This document shows, piece after piece, positions 26,935-36,278 of a DNA stretch of 64,000 nt. The DNA is from an uncultured Thalassotalea sp. (lineage in GTDB: Bacteria; Pseudomonadota; Gammaproteobacteria; Enterobacterales; Alteromonadaceae), in NCBI GenBank assembly GCA_947502355.1, contig CANMZP010000013.1:52507-116506 (forward strand). Reading direction: 5' to 3'. The notes under the pieces were generated by a model. The model saw nothing but the letters and a program-made list of their open reading frames with translations, was not told the DNA's origin and did not search any database. The position numbers were made by a program, and so were the translations under genes. Every line of letters starts with the position of its first letter. The first letter of the stretch is position 1.

Positions 26935-28739
26935 TCACTTTTCCTTGCACTAAAAGATAATGGATAAGTTATTTGTATTAAACATCCATTTGATAAGGGT
27001 TGCAAAGATTGCACCTCAATTGTACCTTGGTTCATTTCAACAATCCTTTTGCAAATCACCATCCCAAGACCTAAACCATTAGGTTTGGATGAATTAAATG
27101 GCATAAAAACATTCTCTAACTGTTTGCTGGTCATGCCTATGCCATTATCTTTGATATTTAGGTAGAGTTTATTATTTGCCTCTTCACTAAATATTTCAAT
27201 TTTACCACGCTCTGTATCTGTTGCGTTTATGGCTTCTATGCTGTTTTGGATCACATTCGTTAATACCTGCTGAGCCAATACAGGATCAATCATAACGGTG
27301 CAGTCTTGAACTTGGACCTGACAATCAATGTTATGTTTTTTAAAAACATGACGGAAGGAAGTAATCACGTTTTCAATAAGATTTGGTACCTTATATTCGC
27401 CAGATTTCACTTCATGAACCTTCATAAAATTGCGCATACGTTTAATGATTTCTGTTGCCGTATGCGTTTGCTCTTCAATGCGCATCAATCCATGTTGAAT
27501 ATCGTCTATCGCTTTTGGGTCTTTGGCCAGTCGGCGCCGGCAGGATGATGAATACGTCATAATCGCCATCAAGGGTTGATTTAATTCATGGGCAATACCC
27601 GATGCCATTTCGCCTGACAGTAATATTCGCTGTGCTTTAAAAAGTTGCTTTGTTTCTGCTGCAAGCTTTTCCGCCGTTAATTTATGGTCATCGATTTCGG
27701 ATCGTAATTGTGCTGAGCGCAGCTTAACCAAATAATTAACCCGTAAATGAAATGCTAAAAACGCCAGGCAAAATGCCATTATGATCAGGAATAAGCCTTT
27801 ATAGGTTTGCCAGAGCTGTGCTAAAGACGATGGCGAAACGTCTTCTCCTAAATCATTCATTAGCTGATAAATACTCGAGTCATCAACGGGGGTGATCCAG
27901 CTATTATAGCGACCTGTTTTGGCCATTGAGCTATCACTGTTAATGCTAAGTAAAACCGCCGCTAACTTTTTTGCATCTCTACTTTTCACCTTACTCGTTC
28001 TGGCTAATGTCCAGTTAGGATAAAGGCGACTAGACGTTTGACAGGCAAAGTCTGGGGTGTCTTGTTTCATAAACACTTTTAATTCGCCTTGCTTGATCAC
28101 GCCATCGGAAATTGCTCGTTCTAATAAACAGGTGGGTAATATCGCAAAATCCGCTTCTTTTTTTAGCACTTTAGTAAAAAGTTGCCTTTGCGGGAAGCCA
28201 ACAAACTGAATGTTTAAATCATGACTTGTGAGAGAGTCGGCTAACATTTCCCTTAATAAAACGCGGTACCCACCAAACGCGTTTTCTGTTGTCGAGAGGA
28301 TTGTTTTATCTTTTAGGGCATGCCAACTAGCTATTTCAGGCGTTGAGGAGCGACCAACCAAAACAGAGCCGATGGCATATTTGGCATTTCCTTGAATCGG
28401 TTCAAGGTTTAACATTTTTACTGCTTTAAAAGAATATTTGTATTTTAAAAACTGCACACCATTGGTTAAGGTGTAATCAACTAGGTTATTTGCGACCAAA
28501 TAATTTAAAGACTTAATATCGACGGGAACGATGGTAAAAAAATAATCAGGTAATTGCGTGTTTAAATAATCAACTGTAGGCTGCCAGCGATTAACCGTTT
28601 GATCAGCCCCATCAAACGATAATAAACCTATTCTAACCATCTGCTTTTCTGATTCAGCAGAAACCTGAAAGCAAATCAAAAGGCTTAAAAGCAAGAATAT
28701 TTTACCTAGAAAGTATTGTTTTAGTGGAGATGTTATCAT
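26931..28739 (-). CDS. Sensor histidine kinase with PhnD-like periplasmic domain (TtrS-like)
   Basis: A membrane sensor of 602 residues. An N-terminal signal/anchor (IFLLLSLLICFQVSA) leads to a periplasmic substrate-binding-protein-like domain at about 30-300 (VRIGLLSFDGADQTVNRWQPTVDYLNTQLP..., phosphonate-binder style). A membrane helix lies at about 310-332, then a coiled linker, HisKA with phospho-acceptor in GIAHELNQPL, and HATPase with NVIQNSIEAI, DNGIGM and GLGLGMVICKRIV. This layout matches TtrS and related sensors of terminal electron acceptors. It is the first gene of its leftward operon, with the regulator overlapping its end. The ligand is probably the reductase substrate or a related metabolite. 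Confidence 0.9.
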   Translation of the reverse strand: MITSPLKQYFLGKIFLLLSLLICFQVSAESEKQMVRIGLLSFDGADQTVNRWQPTVDYLNTQLPDYFFTIVPVDIKSLNYLVANNLVDYTLTNGVQFLKYKYSFKAVKMLNLEPIQGNAKYAIGSVLVGRSSTPEIASWHALKDKTILSTTENAFGGYRVLLREMLADSLTSHDLNIQFVGFPQRQLFTKVLKKEADFAILPTCLLERAISDGVIKQGELKVFMKQDTPDFACQTSSRLYPNWTLARTSKVKSRDAKKLAAVLLSINSDSSMAKTGRYNSWITPVDDSSIYQLMNDLGEDVSPSSLAQLWQTYKGLFLIIMAFCLAFLAFHLRVNYLVKLRSAQLRSEIDDHKLTAEKLAAETKQLFKAQRILLSGEMASGIAHELNQPLMAIMTYSSSCRRRLAKDPKAIDDIQHGLMRIEEQTHTATEIIKRMRNFMKVHEVKSGEYKVPNLIENVITSFRHVFKKHNIDCQVQVQDCTVMIDPVLAQQVLTNVIQNSIEAINATDTERGKIEIFSEEANNKLYLNIKDNGIGMTSKQLENVFMPFNSSKPNGLGLGMVICKRIVEMNQGTIEVQSLQPLSNGCLIQITYPLSFSARKSE

Positions 28740-28873
28740 AATGTAATGAAGGCGCTTTGGGTTAAAGTGCTAAAATTTTACTAGACTATAGGTAAGGATA
28801 CCGCAAACAAATAAAATGATTGTTACGATTTGTCAATAACATAAAAATAAAAACCAAAGTTAAGGGGATAAAA

Positions 28874-29287
28874 ATGAAAGTTCTTGTAGGTGTTTTGTTA
28901 GCGTGTGTTTCGCTGCTATCACAGGCAAACAATCTAAATGTCGCCGATTCATTAAAGGTATTAACCATTAATGGTCAACCAATTAACCAATTTAATGACG
29001 CGCTTGATTTACCCAAAGGGATCATTATATTAGGTCTTCGTTACGAAGAGTTATTTGATCTTTCAGTAGAAGAACACAAATTGGTTCGATCAGATATTTA
29101 TTATTTAAAATTTGACGCCAATGCAAATTACGATTACCAGATATCGACACCGGTTATCTCAGTTTCTCAGGCCAAGTCATTTTCAAAGTCTCCTGAATTT
29201 GTACTTAAAAATGACCAAGGGGAAAATATTGACTATCAATTATGGAGCAGAGAAACGCTCTTACACAAATTAATTGCACAGAAGTAA
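28874..29287 (+). CDS. DUF2057 (YccT-family) exported protein
   Basis: A 137-residue periplasmic protein with signal peptide MKVLVGVLLACVSLLSQA and the family pattern SLKVLTINGQPI, LPKGIIILGLRYEELFD and a YYLKFDA strand. YccT-type proteins are small exported proteins of poorly known function. The frame is open to 28820, but ATG 28874 lies after GGGGATAAAA and begins the signal peptide. It is divergent from the sensor kinase. Its stop codon lies in a 14-bp tandem repeat. Confidence 0.82.
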   Translation: MKVLVGVLLACVSLLSQANNLNVADSLKVLTINGQPINQFNDALDLPKGIIILGLRYEELFDLSVEEHKLVRSDIYYLKFDANANYDYQISTPVISVSQAKSFSKSPEFVLKNDQGENIDYQLWSRETLLHKLIAQK

Positions 29288-29313
29288 TTGCACAGAAGTA
29301 ATTGCACAGAAGT
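29272..29313 (+). repeat. 14-bp tandem repeat, three copies, over the stop codon
   Basis: AATTGCACAGAAGT is repeated three times without change. The first copy ends the DUF2057 gene and the stop TAA spans copies one and two; the later copies lie in the 3' untranslated region. It looks like recent slippage duplication. Confidence 0.9.
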
Positions 29314-29616
29314 AATTGCCCCCAACATTTAAAATGTACTTAACATCTACACAAGGTGTTAAGTACATTCATTTCCATCCCTTCATCCCTTAAAAACCTA
29401 ACTATCAGACTCAATGCTGGTGTCACAAAGGCTTGCTTATATTTACAATTTGGTTACACATGCATCTCTGTTTGAGGAGTATAGTTAGTGATATAGCGAG
29501 TAAAAATTAAACACTTTATCGAAAAGAGGTAACGGATTAGGTTGTTTATCATCAGCTGATTTGTCCCGACCCTTTTTAAAAAACTGATTTTTAAATTATA
29601 TATATTGGAGAGTATT
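29314..29616. other. Intergenic region before Fe-alcohol dehydrogenase, with perfect inverted repeat
   Basis: The stretch contains a perfect 13-bp inverted repeat (AATGTACTTAACA at 29333-29345 and its complement at 29357-29369) with an 11-base loop and no T-run. It may be a weak terminator of the preceding gene or a regulator-binding site for the dehydrogenase gene. The rest is A+T-rich leader. Confidence 0.5.
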
Positions 29617-30762
29617 ATGGCTGCTTTTTTCATTCCATCAATTAACTTAATGGGTAAAGGTTGTTTAGAAGATGCTGTTGACAACATTAAAGCACAAGGC
29701 TTCAAAAAAGGTCTTATCGTTACGGATAAAGTGCTGGTTAGTATTGGTATGGTTGCAAAGGTACAGGCGCTTTTGAAAGCAGAAGGCGTTGAAACGGTTG
29801 TATTTGACGGTGCACAAGCTAACCCAACCATCTCAAATGTTAACGACGGCTTAGCAATCTTAAAAGACAACGATTGTGATTTTGCTATCAGTTTAGGTGG
29901 TGGTTCTCCACACGATTGTGCTAAAGGTATCGCTTTATTAGCTACCAACGGTGGTCAAATTGCAGATTACGAAGGTGTAAATAAGTCGGCTAAACCACAG
30001 CTTCCTCTTATTGCAATTAATACTACGGCAGGTACGGCAGCTGAAATGACGCTATTTTGTATTATTACAGATGAAGCCCGTCATATCAAAATGGCCATTG
30101 TTGATAAAAACACTACGCCACTTATTTCTGTAAACGATCCAGAATTAATGCTTGAAAAACCAGCGTCATTAACTGCGGCAACTGGTATGGATGCATTAAC
30201 CCATGCTGTTGAAGCCTATGTTTCTACTGCGGCAACACCACTTACAGATGCTGTAGCAATCAAAGCTATCGAATTAATTCAAGCTAACTTAAGAACGGCT
30301 GTTGAAAACGGGGATGACATTGATGCTCGTGAAAACATGGCGTACGCACAGTTTATGGCTGGTATGGCGTTTAACAATGCTTCATTAGGTTATGTACATG
30401 CAATGGCTCACCAATTAGGTGGTTTCTATGACTTGCCACATGGGGTATGTAACGCAATCTTATTACCACATGTTCAAAAGTTTAATGCGAAAACATGTGC
30501 AGGCCGCCTTGGCGATGTTGCGAAAGCCATGGGTGTTGATGTTTCTGCTTTGACTGAAGAGCAGGGTGCAGATGCGGCACTTGAAGCAATTAAAACTTTA
30601 TCAAAAGACGTGAACATTCCAGCAGGTTTAACAGACCTTAATGTGAAAGAAAGCGATTTTGATACACTTGCTGAAAACGCGTTAAAAGATGCTTGTGGTT
30701 TTACTAACCCAATTCAAGCAACGCATGATGAAATTAAAGCAATCTTTGCTGCAGCAATGTAG
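29617..30762 (+). CDS. Iron-dependent alcohol dehydrogenase (YiaY/AdhB type)
   Basis: A group III metal-dependent NAD(P)-linked dehydrogenase of 381 residues that interconverts an alcohol (often ethanol) and its aldehyde. It shows the nucleotide region [17 protein letters not shown], and the metal ligands lie in [14 protein letters not shown] (Asp and His), [12 protein letters not shown] (His) and [14 protein letters not shown] (His), all as in the YiaY/FucO group. ATG 29617 follows GGAGAG and starts MAAFFIPS, the family N-terminus; the upstream in-frame TTG is unlikely. Single gene with a terminator downstream. Confidence 0.93.
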   Translation: MAAFFIPSINLMGKGCLEDAVDNIKAQGFKKGLIVTDKVLVSIGMVAKVQALLKAEGVETVVFDGAQANPTISNVNDGLAILKDNDCDFAISLGGGSPHDCAKGIALLATNGGQIADYEGVNKSAKPQLPLIAINTTAGTAAEMTLFCIITDEARHIKMAIVDKNTTPLISVNDPELMLEKPASLTAATGMDALTHAVEAYVSTAATPLTDAVAIKAIELIQANLRTAVENGDDIDARENMAYAQFMAGMAFNNASLGYVHAMAHQLGGFYDLPHGVCNAILLPHVQKFNAKTCAGRLGDVAKAMGVDVSALTEEQGADAALEAIKTLSKDVNIPAGLTDLNVKESDFDTLAENALKDACGFTNPIQATHDEIKAIFAAAM

Positions 30763-30806
30763 TTATTAGTTCATTGTCGTTATAAATAGGGAAGGTTTTC
30801 CCTTAA

Positions 30807-30839
30807 AGCCGTTCAACTTAAGGTGAGCGGCTTTTTTAT
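30807..30839 (+). terminator. Terminator after alcohol dehydrogenase gene
   Basis: AAGCCGTTCAACTT pairs with AAGGTGAGCGGCTT (one G-T pair, one mismatch), followed by TTTTATT. Confidence 0.75.
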
Positions 30840-30926
30840 TGAAGGCTGCGAGCTGAAACAAAAGTGTGAAAAGGTGCTTGTAAACATTGGATCGGAAGAA
30901 AAGCTACGTGAGTATTGAAGCCATAA

Positions 30927-30953
30927 AAAAGCCTGTTAAGAAACAGGCTTTTA
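30927..30953 (-). terminator. Terminator downstream of tRNA-Pro
   Basis: AAAAGCCTGTT / AACAGGCTTTT just beyond the 3' end of the tRNA gene; on the minus strand it ends in a T-run. Confidence 0.8.
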
Positions 30954-30956
30954 AAT

Positions 30957-31033
30957 TGGTCGGGATGACAAGATTCGAACTTGTGACCTCACGTCCCCCA
31001 GACGCACGCGCTACCAGGCTGCGCTACACCCCG
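30957..31033 (-). tRNA. tRNA-Pro(GGG)
   Basis: The reverse complement folds as a 77-nt cloverleaf. The acceptor stem is CGGGGTG / CATCCCG, the D arm GCGC...GCGC, the anticodon loop CTGGGGG with anticodon GGG, and the T arm ACAAG-TTCGAAT-CTTGT. The 3' ACCA is genomically encoded. Anticodon GGG reads proline codons CCC/CCU. Confidence 0.95.
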
Positions 31034-31186
31034 ACTTGATATTAACTTTATTGGTTAACAAGGCTTATGTTAATCGAAATGAATTTGTTTGCAACCGATA
31101 AATCATTAAATTAAATCAACTGCTTAAATATTATCCTCCAACAGGCTAAATCGCTTGATGGAGGATGTATTTTTATTTCGGGAACG

Positions 31187-32848
31187 TTAGTTTTTCTTGC
31201 TGAATTGATTAATGTTATTAACACCATCAATCATTAATGGGAAGTTACTGCCTTCAGAAATCAATGTTTGCAACTGACTAGAATAACTTTCAAAGTTACC
31301 TTGATGGTCTATAAACATTGCTTTGTCTTTTTTGAAAATCATTAACCCTTCGCTGGTGGTGTTCGCTAAGATGCGATCACCTTTTAAACGGTACAGGTTT
31401 TTGCCGTTACCGTATTTATCGTAATCGGTACGACAACCAAACCAATAACGCATAAGGGTAGTTTGCACGTCCATAGGGCTTGCTAGGTGCGTAATGTTTT
31501 GTGGTTTTTTATCAGGCCAAATCAACAAAGCTTGTTTATTAATAAAACCTTGCTCACTTTCCTCATTGCCTAGACCGCTTATCCAAATAATGTCTTTGTT
31601 ATCTTTCTTTTGCTGAGCTAATAACAAGGCATTGATGAACAAATCATATTGATAGTTTGACTCACCGGAAAAATAGAAAACATGAACACCGCTTGGGTAG
31701 CTGTTTAAACGCTCAGCAAAGACAAAGTCTGAAATATTGTTATGGTGGTTGTTCGAATCAAATAACGACTGATATTGCTCTGGCAATACCGAGTCTTCAT
31801 TTTGACTAAAAAGAGTAAAGCTACTGGTTAATTGTTTTGCTTGTAATGCCTGAAACAACATAGGGGCTTTATTTTGCGCCAAAATGCCATCTTTATAGAT
31901 GCTAGGCAAACTATAGAAAAGACTAAACCAAGCACTTTGTAGCGAACTACCATCCATGATATTAAACAACTTACTTGGCGCTACCGTCGAACTGGATTGA
32001 TATTGTGAAATTTGTTGCTCACTTAACATCTTATCGGTTAATACCATAAATACCGTGTTTTTAGGCGAATTTGCCATGCATTGTTCGGTAATAGTCGGGT
32101 AGTTAGGCACATTTCCTTTGACACTAAATGCGATGTTTTTACGCTGTTCATAGTCAGACTGATTAAACAAGCCATACTTGGTCATCATGGTTTTTGCCGT
32201 AGATGGGTATGAAAAAGGCAACACTCTATCTTGTCGTAGCACGCTGTATTGTAAATTTGCATCGGCCCATACGTGAGTAAGATGGGTAACAAAGAATGCA
32301 GCAATAAGGAACCCCACACAATAGCGAGGGTATTGGCGTTGTTGCAAACTGCGCAAGTGTTTCCACGCATAATTACTGATAACCAGTTCAAACACTAAAA
32401 TGGCAATAAAGGCGATAACGGTGACAACCGTAAAGCCCCAAGAATTGAAGCGCATTTGCTCTACAAGCAACGAGAATATCTGACTGCTAGACGATAAATT
32501 TAAATGGTAGCCTAGTTTACTGTAGGTAAAACCATCAACTAACAATAAAGTTAGCGCGATGGTAAAGATAACCGAGGCGGCGCCCCGGATAAAATTTGTT
32601 TTGGGATACAATAAGGTTAACGGGAACACCGTCAGTACAAAGCAAATAAAGCTTAAAAAGGCCATGTGTGACAACCAGTTGGTTATCATATAAGCTTTAC
32701 CAACAAATCCACTTGGCATGCCTTCAGCATATAAAAAGATGAGCGATATAAACAAGGCCGCGCTGATATTGATAAACGTGAACCAGTGGCCCCAACTTAT
32801 CAAATGCAATAACCGTTTACTGTAGGTAGAATTATCTCGATTAACCAT
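31187..32848 (-). CDS. yejM: YejM/PbgA/LapC-family inner-membrane protein
   Basis: An inner-membrane protein of 553 residues with five N-terminal helices (DUF3413 domain, about 1-190: SWGHWFTFINISAALFISLIFLY, LLLVDGFTYSKLGYHLN, THVWADANLQYSVLRQDRVLPFSYP) and a periplasmic sulfatase-like domain. In enterobacteria YejM/LapC senses periplasmic LPS and tunes LpxC breakdown through LapB. The sulfatase-like half is divergent (PKNTVFMVLTDK, DIIWISGLGNEE) and lacks an obvious metal-site cysteine/serine signature, as in the enzymatically inactive family. It follows yejL in the same direction, 20 bases apart, in the conserved yejK/yejL/yejM arrangement. Confidence 0.9.
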   Translation of the reverse strand: MVNRDNSTYSKRLLHLISWGHWFTFINISAALFISLIFLYAEGMPSGFVGKAYMITNWLSHMAFLSFICFVLTVFPLTLLYPKTNFIRGAASVIFTIALTLLLVDGFTYSKLGYHLNLSSSSQIFSLLVEQMRFNSWGFTVVTVIAFIAILVFELVISNYAWKHLRSLQQRQYPRYCVGFLIAAFFVTHLTHVWADANLQYSVLRQDRVLPFSYPSTAKTMMTKYGLFNQSDYEQRKNIAFSVKGNVPNYPTITEQCMANSPKNTVFMVLTDKMLSEQQISQYQSSSTVAPSKLFNIMDGSSLQSAWFSLFYSLPSIYKDGILAQNKAPMLFQALQAKQLTSSFTLFSQNEDSVLPEQYQSLFDSNNHHNNISDFVFAERLNSYPSGVHVFYFSGESNYQYDLFINALLLAQQKKDNKDIIWISGLGNEESEQGFINKQALLIWPDKKPQNITHLASPMDVQTTLMRYWFGCRTDYDKYGNGKNLYRLKGDRILANTTSEGLMIFKKDKAMFIDHQGNFESYSSQLQTLISEGSNFPLMIDGVNNINQFSKKN

Positions 32849-32868
32849 ATTTTATTATCACAAATGTG

Positions 32869-33087
32869 TTATTTTGTTTTTACAGATTGCGTTAAAGCGT
32901 CGGCAAAGGTTTTTGCCATCTTTTCTCTTTGGCTTTCTGGCACTTGATTATTTATAATAGTCGAGATTGTGTTACCTAAACACATGAGCGCAAGATCTGT
33001 TGACGCTTCCTCATTAACGAGAACATCAATTAAGTCTTGAATAATTTTTTCTACACGTTCGTTTGAATATTTTGAGACAATAGGCAT
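32869..33087 (-). CDS. yejL: YejL family (DUF1414) small protein
   Basis: A 72-residue cytoplasmic protein matching E. coli YejL along its length ([36 protein letters not shown]). Function unknown. It lies in front of yejM and is divergent from yejK, as in many Gammaproteobacteria. Confidence 0.92.
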   Translation of the reverse strand: MPIVSKYSNERVEKIIQDLIDVLVNEEASTDLALMCLGNTISTIINNQVPESQREKMAKTFADALTQSVKTK

Positions 33088-33197
33088 ATTTTTAGTAAAT
33101 CCTGTTAGTGAATTACATTAGTTTATCAAATGCTTGCGCAAGATAACACTGACCGGCTACGAACAATTACAAATTTAAGTATAACTGACCAATCATT

Positions 33198-34250
33198 ATG
33201 AGTTTAATTATAACCAATATCGATCTGCATTATTTAACGAAAGCAGAAAACAGCAGCGACGTAACGCTAAAAGCCAGTAATGGGCCAATCGCCGTTACTG
33301 AAAAAATGTCGTCATTTGTCGAGTCATTGCATACAGTGTACAACAGCAAAGGCAGTAAAGCCTTTGGTGGCTTCAAATCTGAGCCCGCAGAAGGGTTTAA
33401 CAAACCTTTTGATCATTTAATGCAAGACTATTTAGATGATCCAGAAGAGTTTATTCCGTTTTCAAACCAGGCGAGCTTTCGTTTAAAGCAAGAGCTAGAA
33501 AAATACGAATTGTCCGAAACGGGTTATTTGGTAACCTGTCATTATGAAATGCTAGGTGGACAATTTTTATTGGTGGCCTTATTGCCAATCACCGAACACT
33601 TTTACGTAGATGGTGAGCTAAACATAGCTGCAGACCAACATATTGATACCTCAAAGTTAACGCTGGCAGCCCGAATTGATTTATTTGCTTATCGCGATAA
33701 TCGCGAAGGTGGTAAGTACATTTCCTTTATTAAAGGACGTGCGGGTCGTAAAGTCTCTGACTTTTTCCTAGATTTTTTAAATTGCGAAGAAGGTGTTGAC
33801 CCTAAAGAACAGTCTCAAACCTTAGTGGAAGCCGTAGAAGACTTTGTTAATGTAAGCCAATTAGATGCTGGCGAGAAACAATCGACGCGTAAAGAACTCC
33901 TGTCTTACTGTAAAGAGCAAAAAGAAACCGGACGTGAAGTAAATCTAAAAGAACTTTCCGAGGCCATGCCACAAGAAAGCGAAGATAATAGTTTTTATAA
34001 GTTCTGTCAGGAAAATGATTACGGTATGGAAGAAAGCTTCCCGCATGATCAAACAGTTATTAACAAAGTAACCAAATATTCAGGCTATGGTGCCGGTATT
34101 AGTGTTTCATTTGAACGTTCGCATTTTGGCCGTGACGTTGTTTACGATCCAAACCGTGGATCATTAACCATTAATAAAGTACCGCCAAATTTAAAAGATC
34201 AGTTAATGAAACTACTTGCAGACACCGAATCTGCGCCTTCAGAAGAATAA
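33198..34250 (+). CDS. yejK: Nucleoid-associated protein YejK/NdpA
   Basis: A nucleoid-associated protein of 350 residues, slightly longer than the 335 of E. coli. The N-terminus MSLIITNIDLHYL, the AFGGF motif, YLVTCHYEMLGGQFLLVALLP and the KYISFIKGRAGRKVSDFFLDFL segment are diagnostic. It is divergent from yejL, sharing a 110-base promoter region. Confidence 0.95.
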   Translation: MSLIITNIDLHYLTKAENSSDVTLKASNGPIAVTEKMSSFVESLHTVYNSKGSKAFGGFKSEPAEGFNKPFDHLMQDYLDDPEEFIPFSNQASFRLKQELEKYELSETGYLVTCHYEMLGGQFLLVALLPITEHFYVDGELNIAADQHIDTSKLTLAARIDLFAYRDNREGGKYISFIKGRAGRKVSDFFLDFLNCEEGVDPKEQSQTLVEAVEDFVNVSQLDAGEKQSTRKELLSYCKEQKETGREVNLKELSEAMPQESEDNSFYKFCQENDYGMEESFPHDQTVINKVTKYSGYGAGISVSFERSHFGRDVVYDPNRGSLTINKVPPNLKDQLMKLLADTESAPSEE

Positions 34251-34360
34251 TTTCCATTTATGCTTTGCTTGCGGTGCTGACTTTCGTTAACATCGCAGAA
34301 ATTTGAGTGAATAGGGCATAGCCCTGTTCCTTTCTTGATAATGCCTTACAGAGAGAGACC

Positions 34361-35386
34361 ATGACAACATTAACAATTACCCGTCCAGACGACTGGCATG
34401 TTCACTTACGCGATGGTGATGTATTAAAAGACACCGTTAAAGACATTGGCCGCTATTTTGGTCGCGCCATTATTATGCCAAATTTGGTACCACCGGTAAT
34501 GAATGCTCAGCAAGCGAGTGAATACCACGATCGCATTCAAGCCGTTAACACCACAAACTTTAAACCGTTAATGGTGCTTTATCTTACCGATAACACAACG
34601 GCTGAGGATATTGTTGAAGCCAAAGCGTCTGGTTTGGTTTATGCCGCTAAGTTATACCCAGCGGGAGCAACAACAAACTCAGCTTCTGGGGTAACAGATA
34701 TCAAGAACATCTACCCAGTTTTACAAGCCATGCAAGAAGCGGATTTACCATTGTTATTGCACGGGGAAGTAACTGATAACGAGATTGACATTTTTGACCG
34801 TGAAAAGGTTTACATAGACCGTATCCTTACGCCAGTAGTCAAAGACTTTCCTAATTTACGTATTGTGCTTGAGCACATTACCACCAAAGATGCCGTTGAA
34901 TTTGTTGAGCAAGCGAGTGAAAACGTTGCAGCCACCATTACTGCGCATCATTTACTCTTTAACCGTAACCATATGTTAGTTGGCGGTATTCGACCGCATT
35001 ATTTCTGTTTACCCATTTTAAAGCGTAATGTGCATCAAGACGCATTGGTTAAAGCTGCAACGAGTGGCAGCAGTAAGTTTTTTCTAGGCACCGATTCAGC
35101 GCCGCATACCAAAAGCAATAAAGAAAATGCATGTGGCTGTGCGGGCTCTTACACAGCGCACGCGGCAATTGAACTTTACGCTGAAGTATTTGATCAAGAA
35201 AATGCTTTAGATAAGCTCGAAGGTTTTGCGAGTTTCAATGGTCCTGACTTTTATAAACTACCACGTCATAACGACACCATTACATTAGTAAAAGAAAGTT
35301 GGGATGTACCTGCTACACTTCCATTAGGTGGTGATGAAGTGGTACCAATTCGCGCCGGAGAACAAATTTTATGGCAGGTAAAATAA
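34361..35386 (+). CDS. pyrC: Dihydroorotase
   Basis: Cyclises carbamoyl-aspartate to dihydroorotate, the third step of pyrimidine synthesis. This is the single-domain class II enzyme of 341 residues. The zinc ligands are visible: [11 protein letters not shown] (His13, His15), the carboxylated lysine in [24 protein letters not shown], and the catalytic aspartate in [11 protein letters not shown] good AGAGAGA site precedes ATG 34361. The next gene starts 4 bases after the stop, so they are co-transcribed. Confidence 0.96.
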   Translation: MTTLTITRPDDWHVHLRDGDVLKDTVKDIGRYFGRAIIMPNLVPPVMNAQQASEYHDRIQAVNTTNFKPLMVLYLTDNTTAEDIVEAKASGLVYAAKLYPAGATTNSASGVTDIKNIYPVLQAMQEADLPLLLHGEVTDNEIDIFDREKVYIDRILTPVVKDFPNLRIVLEHITTKDAVEFVEQASENVAATITAHHLLFNRNHMLVGGIRPHYFCLPILKRNVHQDALVKAATSGSSKFFLGTDSAPHTKSNKENACGCAGSYTAHAAIELYAEVFDQENALDKLEGFASFNGPDFYKLPRHNDTITLVKESWDVPATLPLGGDEVVPIRAGEQILWQVK

Positions 35387-35390
35387 ACGA

Positions 35391-36278
35391 ATGAAACATA
35401 TGCAGCTCTTTGTAAACGATTTAACCGTTATCGACTTTTCTTATTTATGTACCGAACGCGGCGTAGTAGGTGAAAGTTGGATAGTCGATGTGGTACTTGA
35501 TGGTGATTTAAATGCCGAAAGCATGGTGCTGGATTTTGGCATCGTTAAAAAACAAATTAAAGCCATTATCGACGAAGCGGTTGATCATAAATTGGTACTG
35601 CCTATGCAAGATGCCAATTTATGTGTGCAAGTATCAACAAGATTGAACCATTTGTACGTTGATTTTAAAGCACCTGGCAACGAGCTGTACTTACAATCGC
35701 CTGCACAGGCTTTTGCCCAGATAGATACCCATAAAATTACCGAAGACTCGGTAACGCGTTACTTAGAAGTTGTTATAAAACAAGAGCTTCCAGAAAACGT
35801 TCAAGGTATTAAATTAGCGCTTAGGCCTGAAAAAATTGACGGTGAATACTATCATTACACCCATGGTTTAAAGAAGCATGACGGTAATTGTCAACGTATA
35901 GCTCACGGCCATCGTTCTACTATTCATATATATAAAGATGATGAGCGAAATAGTGAGCTAGAAGCCTATTGGTGTGACCGTTGGCGCGATATATATCTAG
36001 CCAGTGATGTCGATTCAATTGAGTTTTCAGACGTCGAACTTTCAGCAACTGCAAAGTCGTTTTTGAATCCCGATCACCAATACTTTTCATACTATGCACC
36101 TCAAGGTCGATTTGATATTGGCGTGCGAAAAGAAAGAAGTGAAGTTGTCGACTGTGACTCAACGGTTGAGTTATTAGCCGATTATATTGCAAGACAATTA
36201 AAAACCATGCATCCAGAAAGCCGTTTCAAAGTAGTGGCATTTGAAGGCGTTGGTAAAGGAGCAATTGCAAGTGCTTAA
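35391..36278 (+). CDS. 6-pyruvoyl/6-carboxy-tetrahydropterin synthase-like protein, tandem domains
   Basis: A 295-residue cytoplasmic protein with two PTPS/QueD-like T-fold halves. The first half keeps the fold (FSYLCTERGVVGESWIVDVVLDG, MVLDFGIVKKQIKAIID, DHKLVLP). The second contains YYHYTHGLKKHDGNCQRIAHGHRS, rich in the metal-binding histidines and the conserved cysteine. The family is often annotated as 6-carboxytetrahydropterin synthase in Vibrio and Shewanella next to pyrC. Whether it makes queuosine precursors is not proven. It sits 4 bases after pyrC and overlaps the M23 peptidase gene by 8 bases. Confidence 0.8.
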   Translation: MKHMQLFVNDLTVIDFSYLCTERGVVGESWIVDVVLDGDLNAESMVLDFGIVKKQIKAIIDEAVDHKLVLPMQDANLCVQVSTRLNHLYVDFKAPGNELYLQSPAQAFAQIDTHKITEDSVTRYLEVVIKQELPENVQGIKLALRPEKIDGEYYHYTHGLKKHDGNCQRIAHGHRSTIHIYKDDERNSELEAYWCDRWRDIYLASDVDSIEFSDVELSATAKSFLNPDHQYFSYYAPQGRFDIGVRKERSEVVDCDSTVELLADYIARQLKTMHPESRFKVVAFEGVGKGAIASA

